A DNA stretch of 64,000 bases, from IMG/VR virus record IMGVR_UViG_3300009008_000024, positions 16,802 through 80,801 of that record; one strand, given 5' to 3'. The notes under the pieces were generated by a model, which ran no database searches, was not told the DNA's origin, and saw only the letters and a program-made list of their open reading frames with translations. Made by a program: the position numbers and the translations under genes. Shown piece after piece: positions 7,445-16,764 of this stretch (position 1 is its first letter; each line of letters opens with the position of its first letter). Origin of the DNA: a virus.

Positions 7445-9847
7445 ATGGCAGATTTTGACAATGAAAGATCCAGGCTACTGTCGCAGATTGAAGATCTGAA
7501 GAGTCAAATAAAAGAGATTCAGGGCGATGGCAGATTAGATGAAGCGAAACAAGAGAACGAACTTCTAAGGGAACAACTGAAACTTAGGCAACGACTTATT
7601 GATCTAGAGGTTGAGCGCTTCAAGGAATTGAAGAAATCTGGTGTGATCGACCAACAAGCATTTGATCAGAGCATCGAAGCCGCACGTAACCAGGAGGCAT
7701 CGTATGCCAAACAGCAAGCAGCAATTGATAAACGAAGCAGGTCTATTGGTCGTGAAGCAAAAAGTCTAGAGACAACCGACGCCTTGGTGGATAGCATAGG
7801 GACAAAATTTGGATTATCCACCAGCAAGGCTGGTGGCATGTCGAAGCAAATTTTTAATGCATGGAAAGGCATGGTAAAACTTGATGGTTTTACGAAGGGT
7901 ACTGCGAAGTTGTTTCGAAACTTGGCTGATAGTGTCTTGTCCGCAGTGCACCCGATGAATATTTTAGAGTCTCTCGCTAGCGCCATATGGAAAGAGTCAA
8001 TTGAATATTTTTTCAGGATAGATGAAGCAATATCGAAGATGAATGCTACTATCGCGGACGGCGGAAAGACTGCCCGCGCCGCAGGCAAAGCAGTTAGGTT
8101 CGGAATGGGCGTGGATATTGAGCAGGCAACTGCCGCCGCAGGCGGATTGGCGAGTTCTTTTACTGCATTTACCTCTATGAATGAAAAAGCTAAGACATCG
8201 CTCATAGGTATGTCCGCGGAACTAGAAAGAGTGGGTCTCGGCGCAGGCGAAAGCGGAAAGGGAATGAACTTTCTGACTAGATCGATGGGGATGACAGCGA
8301 AGAAGGGAGTTAAGGTGTGGAAGGGGTTAGCAGCATCCGCCTCCGCCTTCGGTAAGACAGTGCCAGAGATGTCGAGCGACTTTATGTCTGCCTCTAAAGT
8401 CTTGATGGCGCATGGTCCGAAAATGATATCTGTCTTTAAAGATTTGGAAGCAACTGCCATGGCAAGTGGTCTGGCGCTGGACACCCTTTTGAGTGTAGCA
8501 GGAAAGTTTGATACGTTCGATAGTGCAGCAGGCGCAGTTGGCAACCTAAACGCCCTGTTAGGAGGCGACTATTTGAATACTCTCGAAATGATGAACATGA
8601 CAGAGAACGAGAGGATAAGTGCCCTCAAGGGATCCCTTGAAATGGCAGGCAAGAATTTCGATCAAATGGAAAGGTTTGAGAGGAAGGCGATTGCGGAACA
8701 GATGGGAATGGACGAGGCGCAATTGGCGCAAATGATGAACGCATCAGGAAAAGAAGCGCGCAAGGCACGCCGTGAAGCTAAGAAGAGGGAGAAGGATCAG
8801 AAAGCATACAATAGGATGGTCAAGTCAACGGTATCTATCACTGAAAAACTAAGAATGCTCTTTACTTCCATCTTCGCCCATACCGGACTTATGCAGATGT
8901 TTAGTAAAGCTTTCGGAGAACTCTTCAAACAATTGAGACCAGGCGCTCCTCTTGGCAAGGGCATCCGAGAGTTGACTGGATTTATAGGGGACTTGATGGC
9001 GGCGGGAATAGCAATAGGAATAAGGTGGTTTAAGAAACTTATCGGTACCGGCGGAGAGTTGACGCTGAAGATCAAAGAATGGAAAGGGAACCTAAAAGAA
9101 TTCTGGAAAGCATTCAAGAAGGGCGGTCCAGAAGCAGACGCAGCAATGGAGAAACTAAAGGGGCAAATAAAGGATACTATTCTAGAATTTACAGGAATGA
9201 AAGATGTCTTCACGGGTGAGACTGCACAAGAAAACTTCAAACTAGGGGTCAAAAAATTTGTTAAATACATAAAAGGTCCAACCTTTACTCCCGTTAGAAA
9301 GGCCATTGCCGATTTAATCATAAAACCAATTGGTCAGGCGATGTCGAACATCGGACAACACATGGCGAATCAGGACAACACATTCGGCAATATTATGACA
9401 CGGCAGTTAGGTAACGCACTCAAGAGTGCCGGCGACGCCGCCCAAATGGAGGGCAAGAATTTTGCCAAGACGATGGACGATGGTCTCGTCGGATCGACCA
9501 AAGATGCCATCAACAAATTAGAAAGCCCCGATGTATTAAATACTGGTTCCCCTTCGAAAACATTCATAAAACTCGGAAAATCAATTAATGACGGATTCAA
9601 GATAGGGTTGAAACCAGGATCTTTTATAAAGATGTTCGACGAGTTGATAGAGTCTACTGATAGTTGGGCAGAGTCGCTCAAGGAAGTGGCAGACCAAGTT
9701 GGAGATATTGCATTTGCAACTTCTGGACAAGGTGGCAAAGGCGGAATTTCTTCCAGGGTTGTACTGGAATTAGACGGAAAAGTTTTAGCAGAATATGTAA
9801 TAGATACAGTTAACAAGAGAGCAAGGAGACTTGCCATCCCAGGATAG
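7445..9847 (+). CDS. Tail tape measure protein
   Basis: 800 residues. Residues 1-110 are a charged coiled coil; the middle is rich in Ala, Gly, Met and Lys with long helices and several hydrophobic stretches (for example around 480-530); the C-terminus has TGSPSKTFIKLGKSINDGF, a motif common at the end of tape measures. Tape measures set tail length and are ejected at infection. Position after the tube and before the baseplate genes fits. The Shine-Dalgarno sequence is weak (GTGGAATAAG), suggesting coupling to the previous gene, whose stop lies 13 bases upstream. Confidence 0.85.
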   Translation: MADFDNERSRLLSQIEDLKSQIKEIQGDGRLDEAKQENELLREQLKLRQRLIDLEVERFKELKKSGVIDQQAFDQSIEAARNQEASYAKQQAAIDKRSRSIGREAKSLETTDALVDSIGTKFGLSTSKAGGMSKQIFNAWKGMVKLDGFTKGTAKLFRNLADSVLSAVHPMNILESLASAIWKESIEYFFRIDEAISKMNATIADGGKTARAAGKAVRFGMGVDIEQATAAAGGLASSFTAFTSMNEKAKTSLIGMSAELERVGLGAGESGKGMNFLTRSMGMTAKKGVKVWKGLAASASAFGKTVPEMSSDFMSASKVLMAHGPKMISVFKDLEATAMASGLALDTLLSVAGKFDTFDSAAGAVGNLNALLGGDYLNTLEMMNMTENERISALKGSLEMAGKNFDQMERFERKAIAEQMGMDEAQLAQMMNASGKEARKARREAKKREKDQKAYNRMVKSTVSITEKLRMLFTSIFAHTGLMQMFSKAFGELFKQLRPGAPLGKGIRELTGFIGDLMAAGIAIGIRWFKKLIGTGGELTLKIKEWKGNLKEFWKAFKKGGPEADAAMEKLKGQIKDTILEFTGMKDVFTGETAQENFKLGVKKFVKYIKGPTFTPVRKAIADLIIKPIGQAMSNIGQHMANQDNTFGNIMTRQLGNALKSAGDAAQMEGKNFAKTMDDGLVGSTKDAINKLESPDVLNTGSPSKTFIKLGKSINDGFKIGLKPGSFIKMFDELIESTDSWAESLKEVADQVGDIAFATSGQGGKGGISSRVVLELDGKVLAEYVIDTVNKRARRLAIPG

Positions 9848-9872
9848 GATGGGTAAGTAGGAGGAACTAGAC

Positions 9873-10985
9873 ATGGCAGGAAGCATCCAGTTAGACAGTA
9901 GCGATCTTCGAGTGGCAGATTTGGGTACAAGTACTGCTGAGGGCGAAAAGATTGAATATGAGACCAGAGAGACCTCGAAGAAGGGCGATGCAGGTCTTGT
10001 GCACGGCACCGGAGATGTCTTCAATGTCAGCAGTACCCCAGTCAGTCCCCCGAATGGACCCTATGGTAGTTACAATAGTGCAACAGACAATCTGGCAAAC
10101 AAGAAGCGGCAGTTTATCGAAATTTTGCATGTTCCAACTCAGTTAAATGTTTTCTTTAAATCTTTCGTTAATACTTTTCAGGATAGTTATAATACGGAAT
10201 ACAACAAGGAATCTGTTTTTGGTAGGATGGACCCGATTGCCACATTCAAGAGAACTGGGCGCGTAATAACGCTGGCATGGTCCGTACCATCCTCTGGTCT
10301 TGAAGAAGCGAAAGAGAATCTGGCAAAGATGAATAGATTAGTTCAATTTCTATATCCAGTTTATGATACTCCGACCAACGGCGCCGGCGGAGCAACAACT
10401 ATGCGCTCTGGTCCCATTTTCAAGATTAAGATGGGCAACCTAATTATGAAGCCGGGTCATGACTCAATTGATGCACCCGCCGCCGATGCGGGACTACCCG
10501 GGATCATAGAGGGGTTTAGTTATGCGCCGAAACTAGAGCATGGTGTCTTCGATCCAGGAGTCGTTACTGGAGATGGATCGCAAGTAACGCGCGCCACCAA
10601 CAACTACAAAAGTTGGAGCAGTACCGATCCAACAAGAAGTGGCAACGTCTCTTATGATGGTTCTCTCTATCCCAAAGTGGTTGAAGCACAGATAACGTTT
10701 ACGGTCCTACATGACACTCCCTTGGGTTGGGAAATGGACGGGTCGAACAATCCCAAACTTCGGAACGCAAGAGATGCTGGTGACAAGGCAACGAGATTTC
10801 CATATGGCGGAGATAATGCTCCGTTCGATCCTATAACCGGCAAACGAGTGGCGCCATATGTAGAGCAGGCTGATTGGAAATCTTACTTAGACTTGCAAAA
10901 GGATCTTATTCTCCGCCGCGTCGAGGTTCGTGCGAATAAACTTCTTCAACCCGCCAAAGATGTGAAGCAATTTTTTGGAGGATAG
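9873..10985 (+). CDS. Baseplate / tail structural protein next to LysM gene
   Basis: 370 residues. Residues 1-70 are polar and probably disordered. The core has GRMDPIATFKRTGR followed by a helix and QFLYPVYD, a pattern that I associate with a baseplate protein family encoded just before LysM (gp53-like) genes in marine T4-like phages. The C-terminal third has QITFTVLHDTPLGW, a strand pattern typical of tail-tube-fold proteins. It may initiate the tube or sit in the hub, as gp48/gp54 do in T4, but I cannot tell which. Good GGAGGAAC ribosome site. Confidence 0.6.
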   Translation: MAGSIQLDSSDLRVADLGTSTAEGEKIEYETRETSKKGDAGLVHGTGDVFNVSSTPVSPPNGPYGSYNSATDNLANKKRQFIEILHVPTQLNVFFKSFVNTFQDSYNTEYNKESVFGRMDPIATFKRTGRVITLAWSVPSSGLEEAKENLAKMNRLVQFLYPVYDTPTNGAGGATTMRSGPIFKIKMGNLIMKPGHDSIDAPAADAGLPGIIEGFSYAPKLEHGVFDPGVVTGDGSQVTRATNNYKSWSSTDPTRSGNVSYDGSLYPKVVEAQITFTVLHDTPLGWEMDGSNNPKLRNARDAGDKATRFPYGGDNAPFDPITGKRVAPYVEQADWKSYLDLQKDLILRRVEVRANKLLQPAKDVKQFFGG

Positions 10986-10988
10986 TCT

Positions 10989-11333
10989 ATGACATCTAGA
11001 TATGACAATAGGAGTGCTGCGATCAACAATGCACCAATGTATCGTGCACTGCTGAAAAAGAGGGGTGTAAATTTTATACGCCAATACAAGACTCCATCTA
11101 TGTCTTTTCCTACGCCAATTGAGACTGGTAACATTAAGGAAATTGACTATACTTGGAAAGTCGGAGATCGCTTCTTCAAGTTAGCAAACCAATATTATGG
11201 TGATCCTACTTTATGGTGGATTGTTGCGTGGTATAATCAATCTCCCACAGAGTCTCATATCTCTACGGGTCAAATTATTCAAGTACCTCTCCCATTGGAC
11301 GCTGTTCTGCCTTTGTTCATGAGAGGGTCATAG
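10989..11333 (+). CDS. LysM-domain baseplate protein (gp53-like)
   Basis: 114 residues with one LysM domain: GDRFFKLANQYYGDPTLWWIVAWYN followed by ITTGQ-like IST GQIIQVPLP. LysM modules of this type occur in T4 gp53 and in XkdP/tail protein X-like baseplate proteins, where they connect hub and wedge rather than bind free peptidoglycan. The ATG follows the previous stop by 3 bases and is served by TTGGAGGAT. Assignment to gp53 itself is inference; the LysM fold is clear. Confidence 0.8.
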   Translation: MTSRYDNRSAAINNAPMYRALLKKRGVNFIRQYKTPSMSFPTPIETGNIKEIDYTWKVGDRFFKLANQYYGDPTLWWIVAWYNQSPTESHISTGQIIQVPLPLDAVLPLFMRGS

Positions 11334-11355
11334 GGCGCAAGGGGAGGAATAGCAA

Positions 11356-14331
11356 GTGGCGGATAAGAAACCAAAGGGTCGCGATAAGCCTTCTGTTGGA
11401 AGTCCCAAGAAGAGGACAAAGCCTAGGCGCCGCCTAAACAGGCGCGGACTGACTGCGGAACAATACTACCAAGCAGAACTGAAAGTCTTCACAGAGAAGA
11501 GAGATCAGAAACTGAGCGATGCCGAAATAAATCTCGCACAAGGACTGATTGGTCAAGACGAACATGACAATGAAGTATATAATGCTAATATCGAATTTGA
11601 AAATAAGGTAAACGGCGCCAAGGGCAGGCGAGGCATGCCGTCTAAGAAACCTAAGACTGTTGCCGAAAAGAAAGAAGGGACCGTAACGGATGAAGATGAA
11701 AGCTGGCGAGATATGCTTGAGAAGCAGACTGACCAGAACTATATATCGCTAAATTTGTTGGCATTTTCTGACTTAGATGGCAGACCACTTCCATCTAGAC
11801 TCAAAAATATCCTGCTAGTCTCTAACTATAAAGGGAATTTATTAAATAAACTTACATCCAGTTCGAGATTACAACCCCTAATGAATGCAACGCCCTTTGA
11901 ACTAAGTCAACTCACCCCTTACTTTCGAATCTTTAAGAAAAATAGCGTAGGGGGTGTAGAAGAGTTTGAGTTCATGGATCACCTCAAGTGGAGTTACAAG
12001 GTGGGAGAGGAGGAGCGGATCCTAAATAGTTCAATGGGTCAGGGAGTAGGGTTCAAGTCTTTTGATTGGGAGACGACTGGCACCAACTTGTTTAGCGCAC
12101 CACGAACTCTCATGGCAACTCTGAACCTACACTTTCAATCCATAAGCGAGTTAGCTAGGAGCGCGAGAATAGACGAAGACGGCACCGTCAACTGGAAAGA
12201 CTTGATAGTCCCAAACATAGAGAGTAACTCTATACCGCGCGGATGTCCCACGGGACACCCCGAGGTGGATGACCTGCTGGTCAAGAATTTGGGATACGAG
12301 CAGATCAAAAAGTGGGAACAAGATCCAAAGACAAGACCAGCAACTGACCGTAAATTTGCCCTAATGGTAGAAGTGGGGTGGAAATACGGACTAAACAGCA
12401 CCCTCTCTCCCGAGTTCAAGACGGCAGTAAACCAGAGTCGTATAAATTTAGATCTGACCTTAGTTAACCATAAGTTTTCTTTTCGCGATACGGGTCAAAT
12501 TGATCTGCAAATTAGTTACGTTGCGCGCCTAGAAAATATTATGAATGATTATAGTGCAAATCTCTTCAATTTAGATGCAGATGGTCAAAACAATCAAATA
12601 CAAAAAGAACTTTTAGAACTGAAAGAACAGATCAAAGCAATGCAAAGTTCTATTGATAGTCCATACGGTGCATTTAGTTGTGCCGAGAATGCGAATTTAT
12701 CTACGCCGCAACAAAATAATCTAGACAAGGCAGCGACAGAACTCCAGGAGAAGATAGATAAACTTGCGGAAGAGTCTGAGCAGTTAGCGAGAAGACTGAA
12801 GGTCTCTATGTATGGCAAATTTACGCAGCACTTGGTGAAAACCAACCAACTGTTATATGTGGATGTGCCTGAGCAGTTATATGCCTATGGCACGCTACCT
12901 CTCAAAGGGACTGGGAAGGTAAGTTGCAGGACTCTTGGTCACACTGAGGGAACTATACCGGGAATTAATCTCGCCACCGCAGCACCCGATGTGGTTGCTG
13001 GAATTAGTACGAGAGACAAGGATGCCGAAGAGGATAAGGTAGATTCCACGAAGATTCTCTCAAGCATTAATCCTGGATTTGGGACTAGTGTCGCCAAGGA
13101 AGAGGGGAATAAGAGAGTGCCATTTTTCTATCTAGGTACCTTGATAGATTTCTATGCCGGCACGCTCCCACTGCATGACGCAAACGAGGTTGATAGGTTT
13201 GAGATAGTTTTAGGAGACATGGTTTTTCTAGACTATAAATCGATTGGGGAAAACAGGGAGGATAACGTCTCCCTCGACAGCGACGAGGACGACTCAAGTC
13301 TTAGTGACGAACAGAGATCTGCCAAGGCAAAAGAGAATAATCGGATAGCAGACTTGGCAAGGCGAAGAGTCATTTCAAATGCAAGTTACAGGGTCCGCCG
13401 CAATTTGGCTTATATACCCATATCTTTTGAGGCATACACACAGTGGTTCACTGACGAGGTTATCAACAACGACGCTAGCGTTTTTACTTTCAAGAATTTT
13501 GTCCGTTCACTTACGACCAAGTTGTTGGTTGGCGCTCTCCAGTCTGCATCCGGCGGACAGATCAGTAAAGATCTACAGCGCGCTCTCAAGGAGAGAACAC
13601 AGGTGAAGGCAGGAGTGGTGGGCGGATTCAACAGGCACATAAAACCAAAAGTCATGAATGTGGAAAGGGTAGATCCCCGCAATGGGGAGAGCACATTTCT
13701 AATCAGTCCGACCCCCATAGTGCCCGAACTCGTAGGTTCTGAGGATGATAATAAGCAATACTTTGTCCTGTATGTCTCGCGCCTGCCTTTTGCGTCTCAA
13801 GAGGTGAACGAGGCAAAGAATGCAGAAGAGGGACTTTATCACCTATACATTGGCGCAGACAAAGGAATTGTCAAAACAATCGATTTGGAGAAGGAGGCGA
13901 ACAATAGGATTCGAGATGCCAACATTATGAGAGCATATAATGTGGGAGGGAATGGATTGGGAATTATCCAAGAACCGTACAATGCTAGTGTAAAGGTATT
14001 CGGGAGTGGGTTTTTTCAGCCCGGACAGTATGTTTATATCAATCCCACTAACATTGGGCTGGGGACTAGTCATGAGAGATATTCTATTGCCCGGGAATTA
14101 GGGATTGGCGGGTTCTATTTAATTACGAAAGTTTCTACAACTGTTAGTGACGGGAAGTTGGAAACTAATTTAAGGTGCATTTTTCAAAACTATGGGTATC
14201 TTCCAGATCCGCTTCTCGGATCACCCGTTGGGCAAGATCCGGTTGTGGAAATTGGGGACAATACCGCAGCGAATGCAGCAGCAAATGCCGCAGCAAACGA
14301 AGTGTATGTTGATGATATATTGGAGGAGTGA
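11356..14331 (+). CDS. Large baseplate-region structural protein, unknown role
   Basis: 991 residues, GTG start served by GGGGAGG. Residues 1-100 are Lys/Arg-rich and disordered. Residues 120-330 hold conserved-looking segments (DLDGRPLPSRL, TPYFRIFKK, HLKWSYKVG). A coiled coil covers about 415-490 (LLELKEQIKAMQSS and EKIDKLAEESEQ). The last 100 residues form a beta domain (SGFFQPGQYVYINP, GGFYLITKVSTTV, TNLRCIFQNYGY). Large proteins like this occur in the baseplate cluster of marine myoviruses. It may replace the gp27/gp5 hub, but I recognise no lysozyme or needle domain. Confidence 0.7.
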   Translation: MADKKPKGRDKPSVGSPKKRTKPRRRLNRRGLTAEQYYQAELKVFTEKRDQKLSDAEINLAQGLIGQDEHDNEVYNANIEFENKVNGAKGRRGMPSKKPKTVAEKKEGTVTDEDESWRDMLEKQTDQNYISLNLLAFSDLDGRPLPSRLKNILLVSNYKGNLLNKLTSSSRLQPLMNATPFELSQLTPYFRIFKKNSVGGVEEFEFMDHLKWSYKVGEEERILNSSMGQGVGFKSFDWETTGTNLFSAPRTLMATLNLHFQSISELARSARIDEDGTVNWKDLIVPNIESNSIPRGCPTGHPEVDDLLVKNLGYEQIKKWEQDPKTRPATDRKFALMVEVGWKYGLNSTLSPEFKTAVNQSRINLDLTLVNHKFSFRDTGQIDLQISYVARLENIMNDYSANLFNLDADGQNNQIQKELLELKEQIKAMQSSIDSPYGAFSCAENANLSTPQQNNLDKAATELQEKIDKLAEESEQLARRLKVSMYGKFTQHLVKTNQLLYVDVPEQLYAYGTLPLKGTGKVSCRTLGHTEGTIPGINLATAAPDVVAGISTRDKDAEEDKVDSTKILSSINPGFGTSVAKEEGNKRVPFFYLGTLIDFYAGTLPLHDANEVDRFEIVLGDMVFLDYKSIGENREDNVSLDSDEDDSSLSDEQRSAKAKENNRIADLARRRVISNASYRVRRNLAYIPISFEAYTQWFTDEVINNDASVFTFKNFVRSLTTKLLVGALQSASGGQISKDLQRALKERTQVKAGVVGGFNRHIKPKVMNVERVDPRNGESTFLISPTPIVPELVGSEDDNKQYFVLYVSRLPFASQEVNEAKNAEEGLYHLYIGADKGIVKTIDLEKEANNRIRDANIMRAYNVGGNGLGIIQEPYNASVKVFGSGFFQPGQYVYINPTNIGLGTSHERYSIARELGIGGFYLITKVSTTVSDGKLETNLRCIFQNYGYLPDPLLGSPVGQDPVVEIGDNTAANAAANAAANEVYVDDILEE

Positions 14332-14345
14332 GGGGGAATGCATAG

Positions 14346-15560
14346 ATGAAGATTACTTTTGCTACCAACGATAGTTTGACGAAGGAACTGTTCCTACAAA
14401 GGCAGGAGTATATCAATCACTATCCCGCCGGCATAAAGGACTATAGGAAAATTGATTTCTGGTACGATGAGATGCTCTTTGGCAGGGTTGATCGGCAGGG
14501 AGATGTGGTATACCCCTCAGAAGCATTCATGAAACAACTGCGATCAGAGGATGAAACTTATTTCGTTCTCAATTTTGTGGCAGATGCATATGAGTCCTTT
14601 CGAAGGGATATGGATTTCCAAGAAACTCAAAAGCACTTTGTTGTTAGAGATGGCACCCCATTCATGGATCGGTTTGAACCAACACGATCTTGGATCAGCA
14701 TCAATACAAATTATGATAGATATGTGCTCGATTATTATAATAGTTTTTTGCTCCCCTTTATGTCCGATCCTTCTCGCGTTGTGGACATAGGTGATTTTGA
14801 TGATTTTGTGATTGCTTTTACTCGCCTAATAGACCGAACTTCGCTAGCAATTCCGTTTACTAAGACAGAATACATTGCCAGCAAATATTCCTCTCCTCTT
14901 GTGAGCGGATTGGTGGTAGAGTTTGCAGAGAAGGATCATGGCGACGATCCCAAGAAGATACTAGAATTTGTAAATGATATTAATTTTGAATTGTACCGCG
15001 AGATTGCCAGTCGAAATGGGTTTGCAGTAGATATGAATGCGCCCTGGCGCCTAATAGCAGATGTTGGATCTAACGCCATGACATCATTTATGAAAAGTTA
15101 CAACATTAATTTAGAGACAGTGTTTCCAGAATATTATTATAAATCTTCGCTCCTAGACATTCCTACCCTGAAGGTTCACGTGCGAAACTTCTACAATTCT
15201 TTTGTAAGGGCGTTCCCCAAGATGCGCACCCAAGAAGTCAGCACTAGGAACGGCAAAAGTATTAGCTTGACAAAGGTCGAGGAACGTGTTATGATGAGGA
15301 GGGATTTTTATGAGTCGAGGTATACCAATTTGTTTTGGATCCGCCTCTATACTTATATCAGGGCAAAAGAGACTAATCGAGACTGGGATCAGTACAAGTT
15401 TGATCACGTAGTGCAGAGGGCAAGTGATTTCTTTGTTTATTCCGGAGAACGGACAGCGCTTAAGTTCATAAACAAGGAAGTAAGGCGCGCCCCCGGAGAG
15501 TATCTTCAGGTTGATGAATACCGCAGGGGAAATTTCAAGTTCAAGAGAAAGAGAGAGTAG
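14346..15560 (+). CDS. Conserved phage protein of unknown function
   Basis: 404 residues, mostly helical, rich in Tyr, Phe, Asp and Arg, without signal peptide or membrane helix. I see no catalytic motif. A central APWRLIADVGSNAM segment near residue 233 and a basic tail (NFKFKRKRE) stand out. It follows the baseplate genes and precedes the DNA polymerase, so it could be a virion or ejected protein. Its 3' part contains a perfect host-type promoter for the next gene. The ATG follows GGAGGAGTGAGGGGG. Confidence 0.7.
   Translation: MKITFATNDSLTKELFLQRQEYINHYPAGIKDYRKIDFWYDEMLFGRVDRQGDVVYPSEAFMKQLRSEDETYFVLNFVADAYESFRRDMDFQETQKHFVVRDGTPFMDRFEPTRSWISINTNYDRYVLDYYNSFLLPFMSDPSRVVDIGDFDDFVIAFTRLIDRTSLAIPFTKTEYIASKYSSPLVSGLVVEFAEKDHGDDPKKILEFVNDINFELYREIASRNGFAVDMNAPWRLIADVGSNAMTSFMKSYNINLETVFPEYYYKSSLLDIPTLKVHVRNFYNSFVRAFPKMRTQEVSTRNGKSISLTKVEERVMMRRDFYESRYTNLFWIRLYTYIRAKETNRDWDQYKFDHVVQRASDFFVYSGERTALKFINKEVRRAPGEYLQVDEYRRGNFKFKRKRE
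15267..15295 (+). promoter_or_regulatory. Sigma-70-type promoter inside the upstream gene
   Basis: TTGACA at 15267-15272, a 17-base spacer and TATGAT at 15290-15295. It sits in the coding sequence of the preceding gene, 267 bases before the polymerase start, and would let the polymerase and FtsZ-like genes be read early although they follow late structural genes. Confidence 0.6.
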
Positions 15561-15561
15561 A

Positions 15562-16752
15562 GTGAGTAATGTTTTTACTGTTTTAGATTCCAAGAAAGAA
15601 TGCTTGGGGTACTATTATGATGGCGATGTGTGGGAACATAAAACTGGGAATCAATTTATAACATGGGACTATAAACCATCCTTCCACGAGGATGGTTTGG
15701 AGTATATGAAGATATATTCTGATGGAAGATCTTTATCGGATGTCTGTCCTTCCCACCTACAAGAAGAGTGGGATCGCATGCAAGAGAGGAAAGACGCTTT
15801 TCAGAGGGCAGTTGTAACCGCCAAGGTAGATGGAGAAAATGTGTGTGCTTATGACGTTTTTCCGCGATGGTTTTTGAAGGAGTATTCTCAAGTAAAATGT
15901 GAGATTATAGAATGGGTATTTCAAAATACGGAAAAACCACTGAATTATTCTAGGGCATTGGGTCTAGAGAGACTCTTTGCAGAAATAAAGAGCAACCCCC
16001 TGAATGTCGATTTGAGCACTATGAGGCGTAAAACTTCCTCTCTTGCGGCTAGGCAGCAATTGAAGAAGTTGAATTCCACACGCAATTCAGTTGGGTACAA
16101 TCAGTACAGTTCAGTGACTGGGCGCCTCACCTTGGAGAAGGGAAGTTTTCCTATCTTAAACCTGCCAAAGGATTTTCGAAAGATCTTGAAACCTAATGGT
16201 GATTTTTTCGTAGAATTCGATTATAATGCAGCAGAACTGAGGACGATGCTGGCGATCATGGGGATGGATCAACCGGAAGGAGACATTCACGAGTGGAATA
16301 GTCGCAATGTTTTTGGAGGAGGGTGCACGAGAGAGGAGGCAAAGAAGAGAATTTTTGCATGGTTGTATAATCCAGAATCGAAGGACGATCTTCTGAACGA
16401 AACCTATGATCGAGACAAGGTGCTCTCCCAATACTGGGATGGTACCCGAGTGACGACTCCATTCGGCAGGGAAATAGAGGCGCGCCAACATTATGCTTTA
16501 AACTATATCATTCAAAGCACCACCAGCGATTTGGTTCTAGAGCAGGTGCTCAAAGTGTATGATTTTATTGAGGAATCGTCGTCAAAAATAGTTTTTTTGA
16601 TCCACGACAGTTTTGTGCTTGACATTCCCGCCGACATGCGCTATAATATACCAGAGATCAAAAACATATTCGCATCGAATCGGTTTGGGAATTATAGGGT
16701 TGGAGTAAAGGTCGGAAAAGACTTCGGCACCATGAAGGAAATCAAGTTTTAG
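15562..16752 (+). CDS. Compact family-A DNA polymerase (Pol I-like)
   Basis: 396 residues from the GTG at 15562, placed two bases after the previous stop; the longer frame start at 15511 lies inside the previous gene. The C-terminal half is a polymerase domain: SSVTGRLTLEKGSFPILNLP, motif A FVEFDYNAAELRT, motif B-like TREEAKKRIFAWLYN, and motif C IHDSFVLD. Motif B has one extra residue (RxxxKxxxFxxxYN instead of RxxxKxxxFxxYG), and motif C reads HDS where DNA polymerases usually have HDE. No 3'-5' exonuclease domain is visible; residues 1-170 are not recognised. The phage also encodes a full DnaE, so this enzyme is probably specialised for priming, repair or gap filling. Confidence 0.85.
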   Translation: MSNVFTVLDSKKECLGYYYDGDVWEHKTGNQFITWDYKPSFHEDGLEYMKIYSDGRSLSDVCPSHLQEEWDRMQERKDAFQRAVVTAKVDGENVCAYDVFPRWFLKEYSQVKCEIIEWVFQNTEKPLNYSRALGLERLFAEIKSNPLNVDLSTMRRKTSSLAARQQLKKLNSTRNSVGYNQYSSVTGRLTLEKGSFPILNLPKDFRKILKPNGDFFVEFDYNAAELRTMLAIMGMDQPEGDIHEWNSRNVFGGGCTREEAKKRIFAWLYNPESKDDLLNETYDRDKVLSQYWDGTRVTTPFGREIEARQHYALNYIIQSTTSDLVLEQVLKVYDFIEESSSKIVFLIHDSFVLDIPADMRYNIPEIKNIFASNRFGNYRVGVKVGKDFGTMKEIKF

Positions 16753-16764
16753 TGGAGATTGCAA

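Noticed and set aside
7666-8544. Long minus-strand open frame (292 residues) inside the tape-measure gene
   Set aside because: It mirrors the codon structure of the plus-strand gene, has Ser/Pro/Ala-rich low-complexity sequence, no ribosome site and no domain; a shadow frame.
15511-15561. Upstream start for the family-A polymerase
   Set aside because: It lies within the preceding gene; the GTG at 15562 right after that gene's stop is the natural coupled start.
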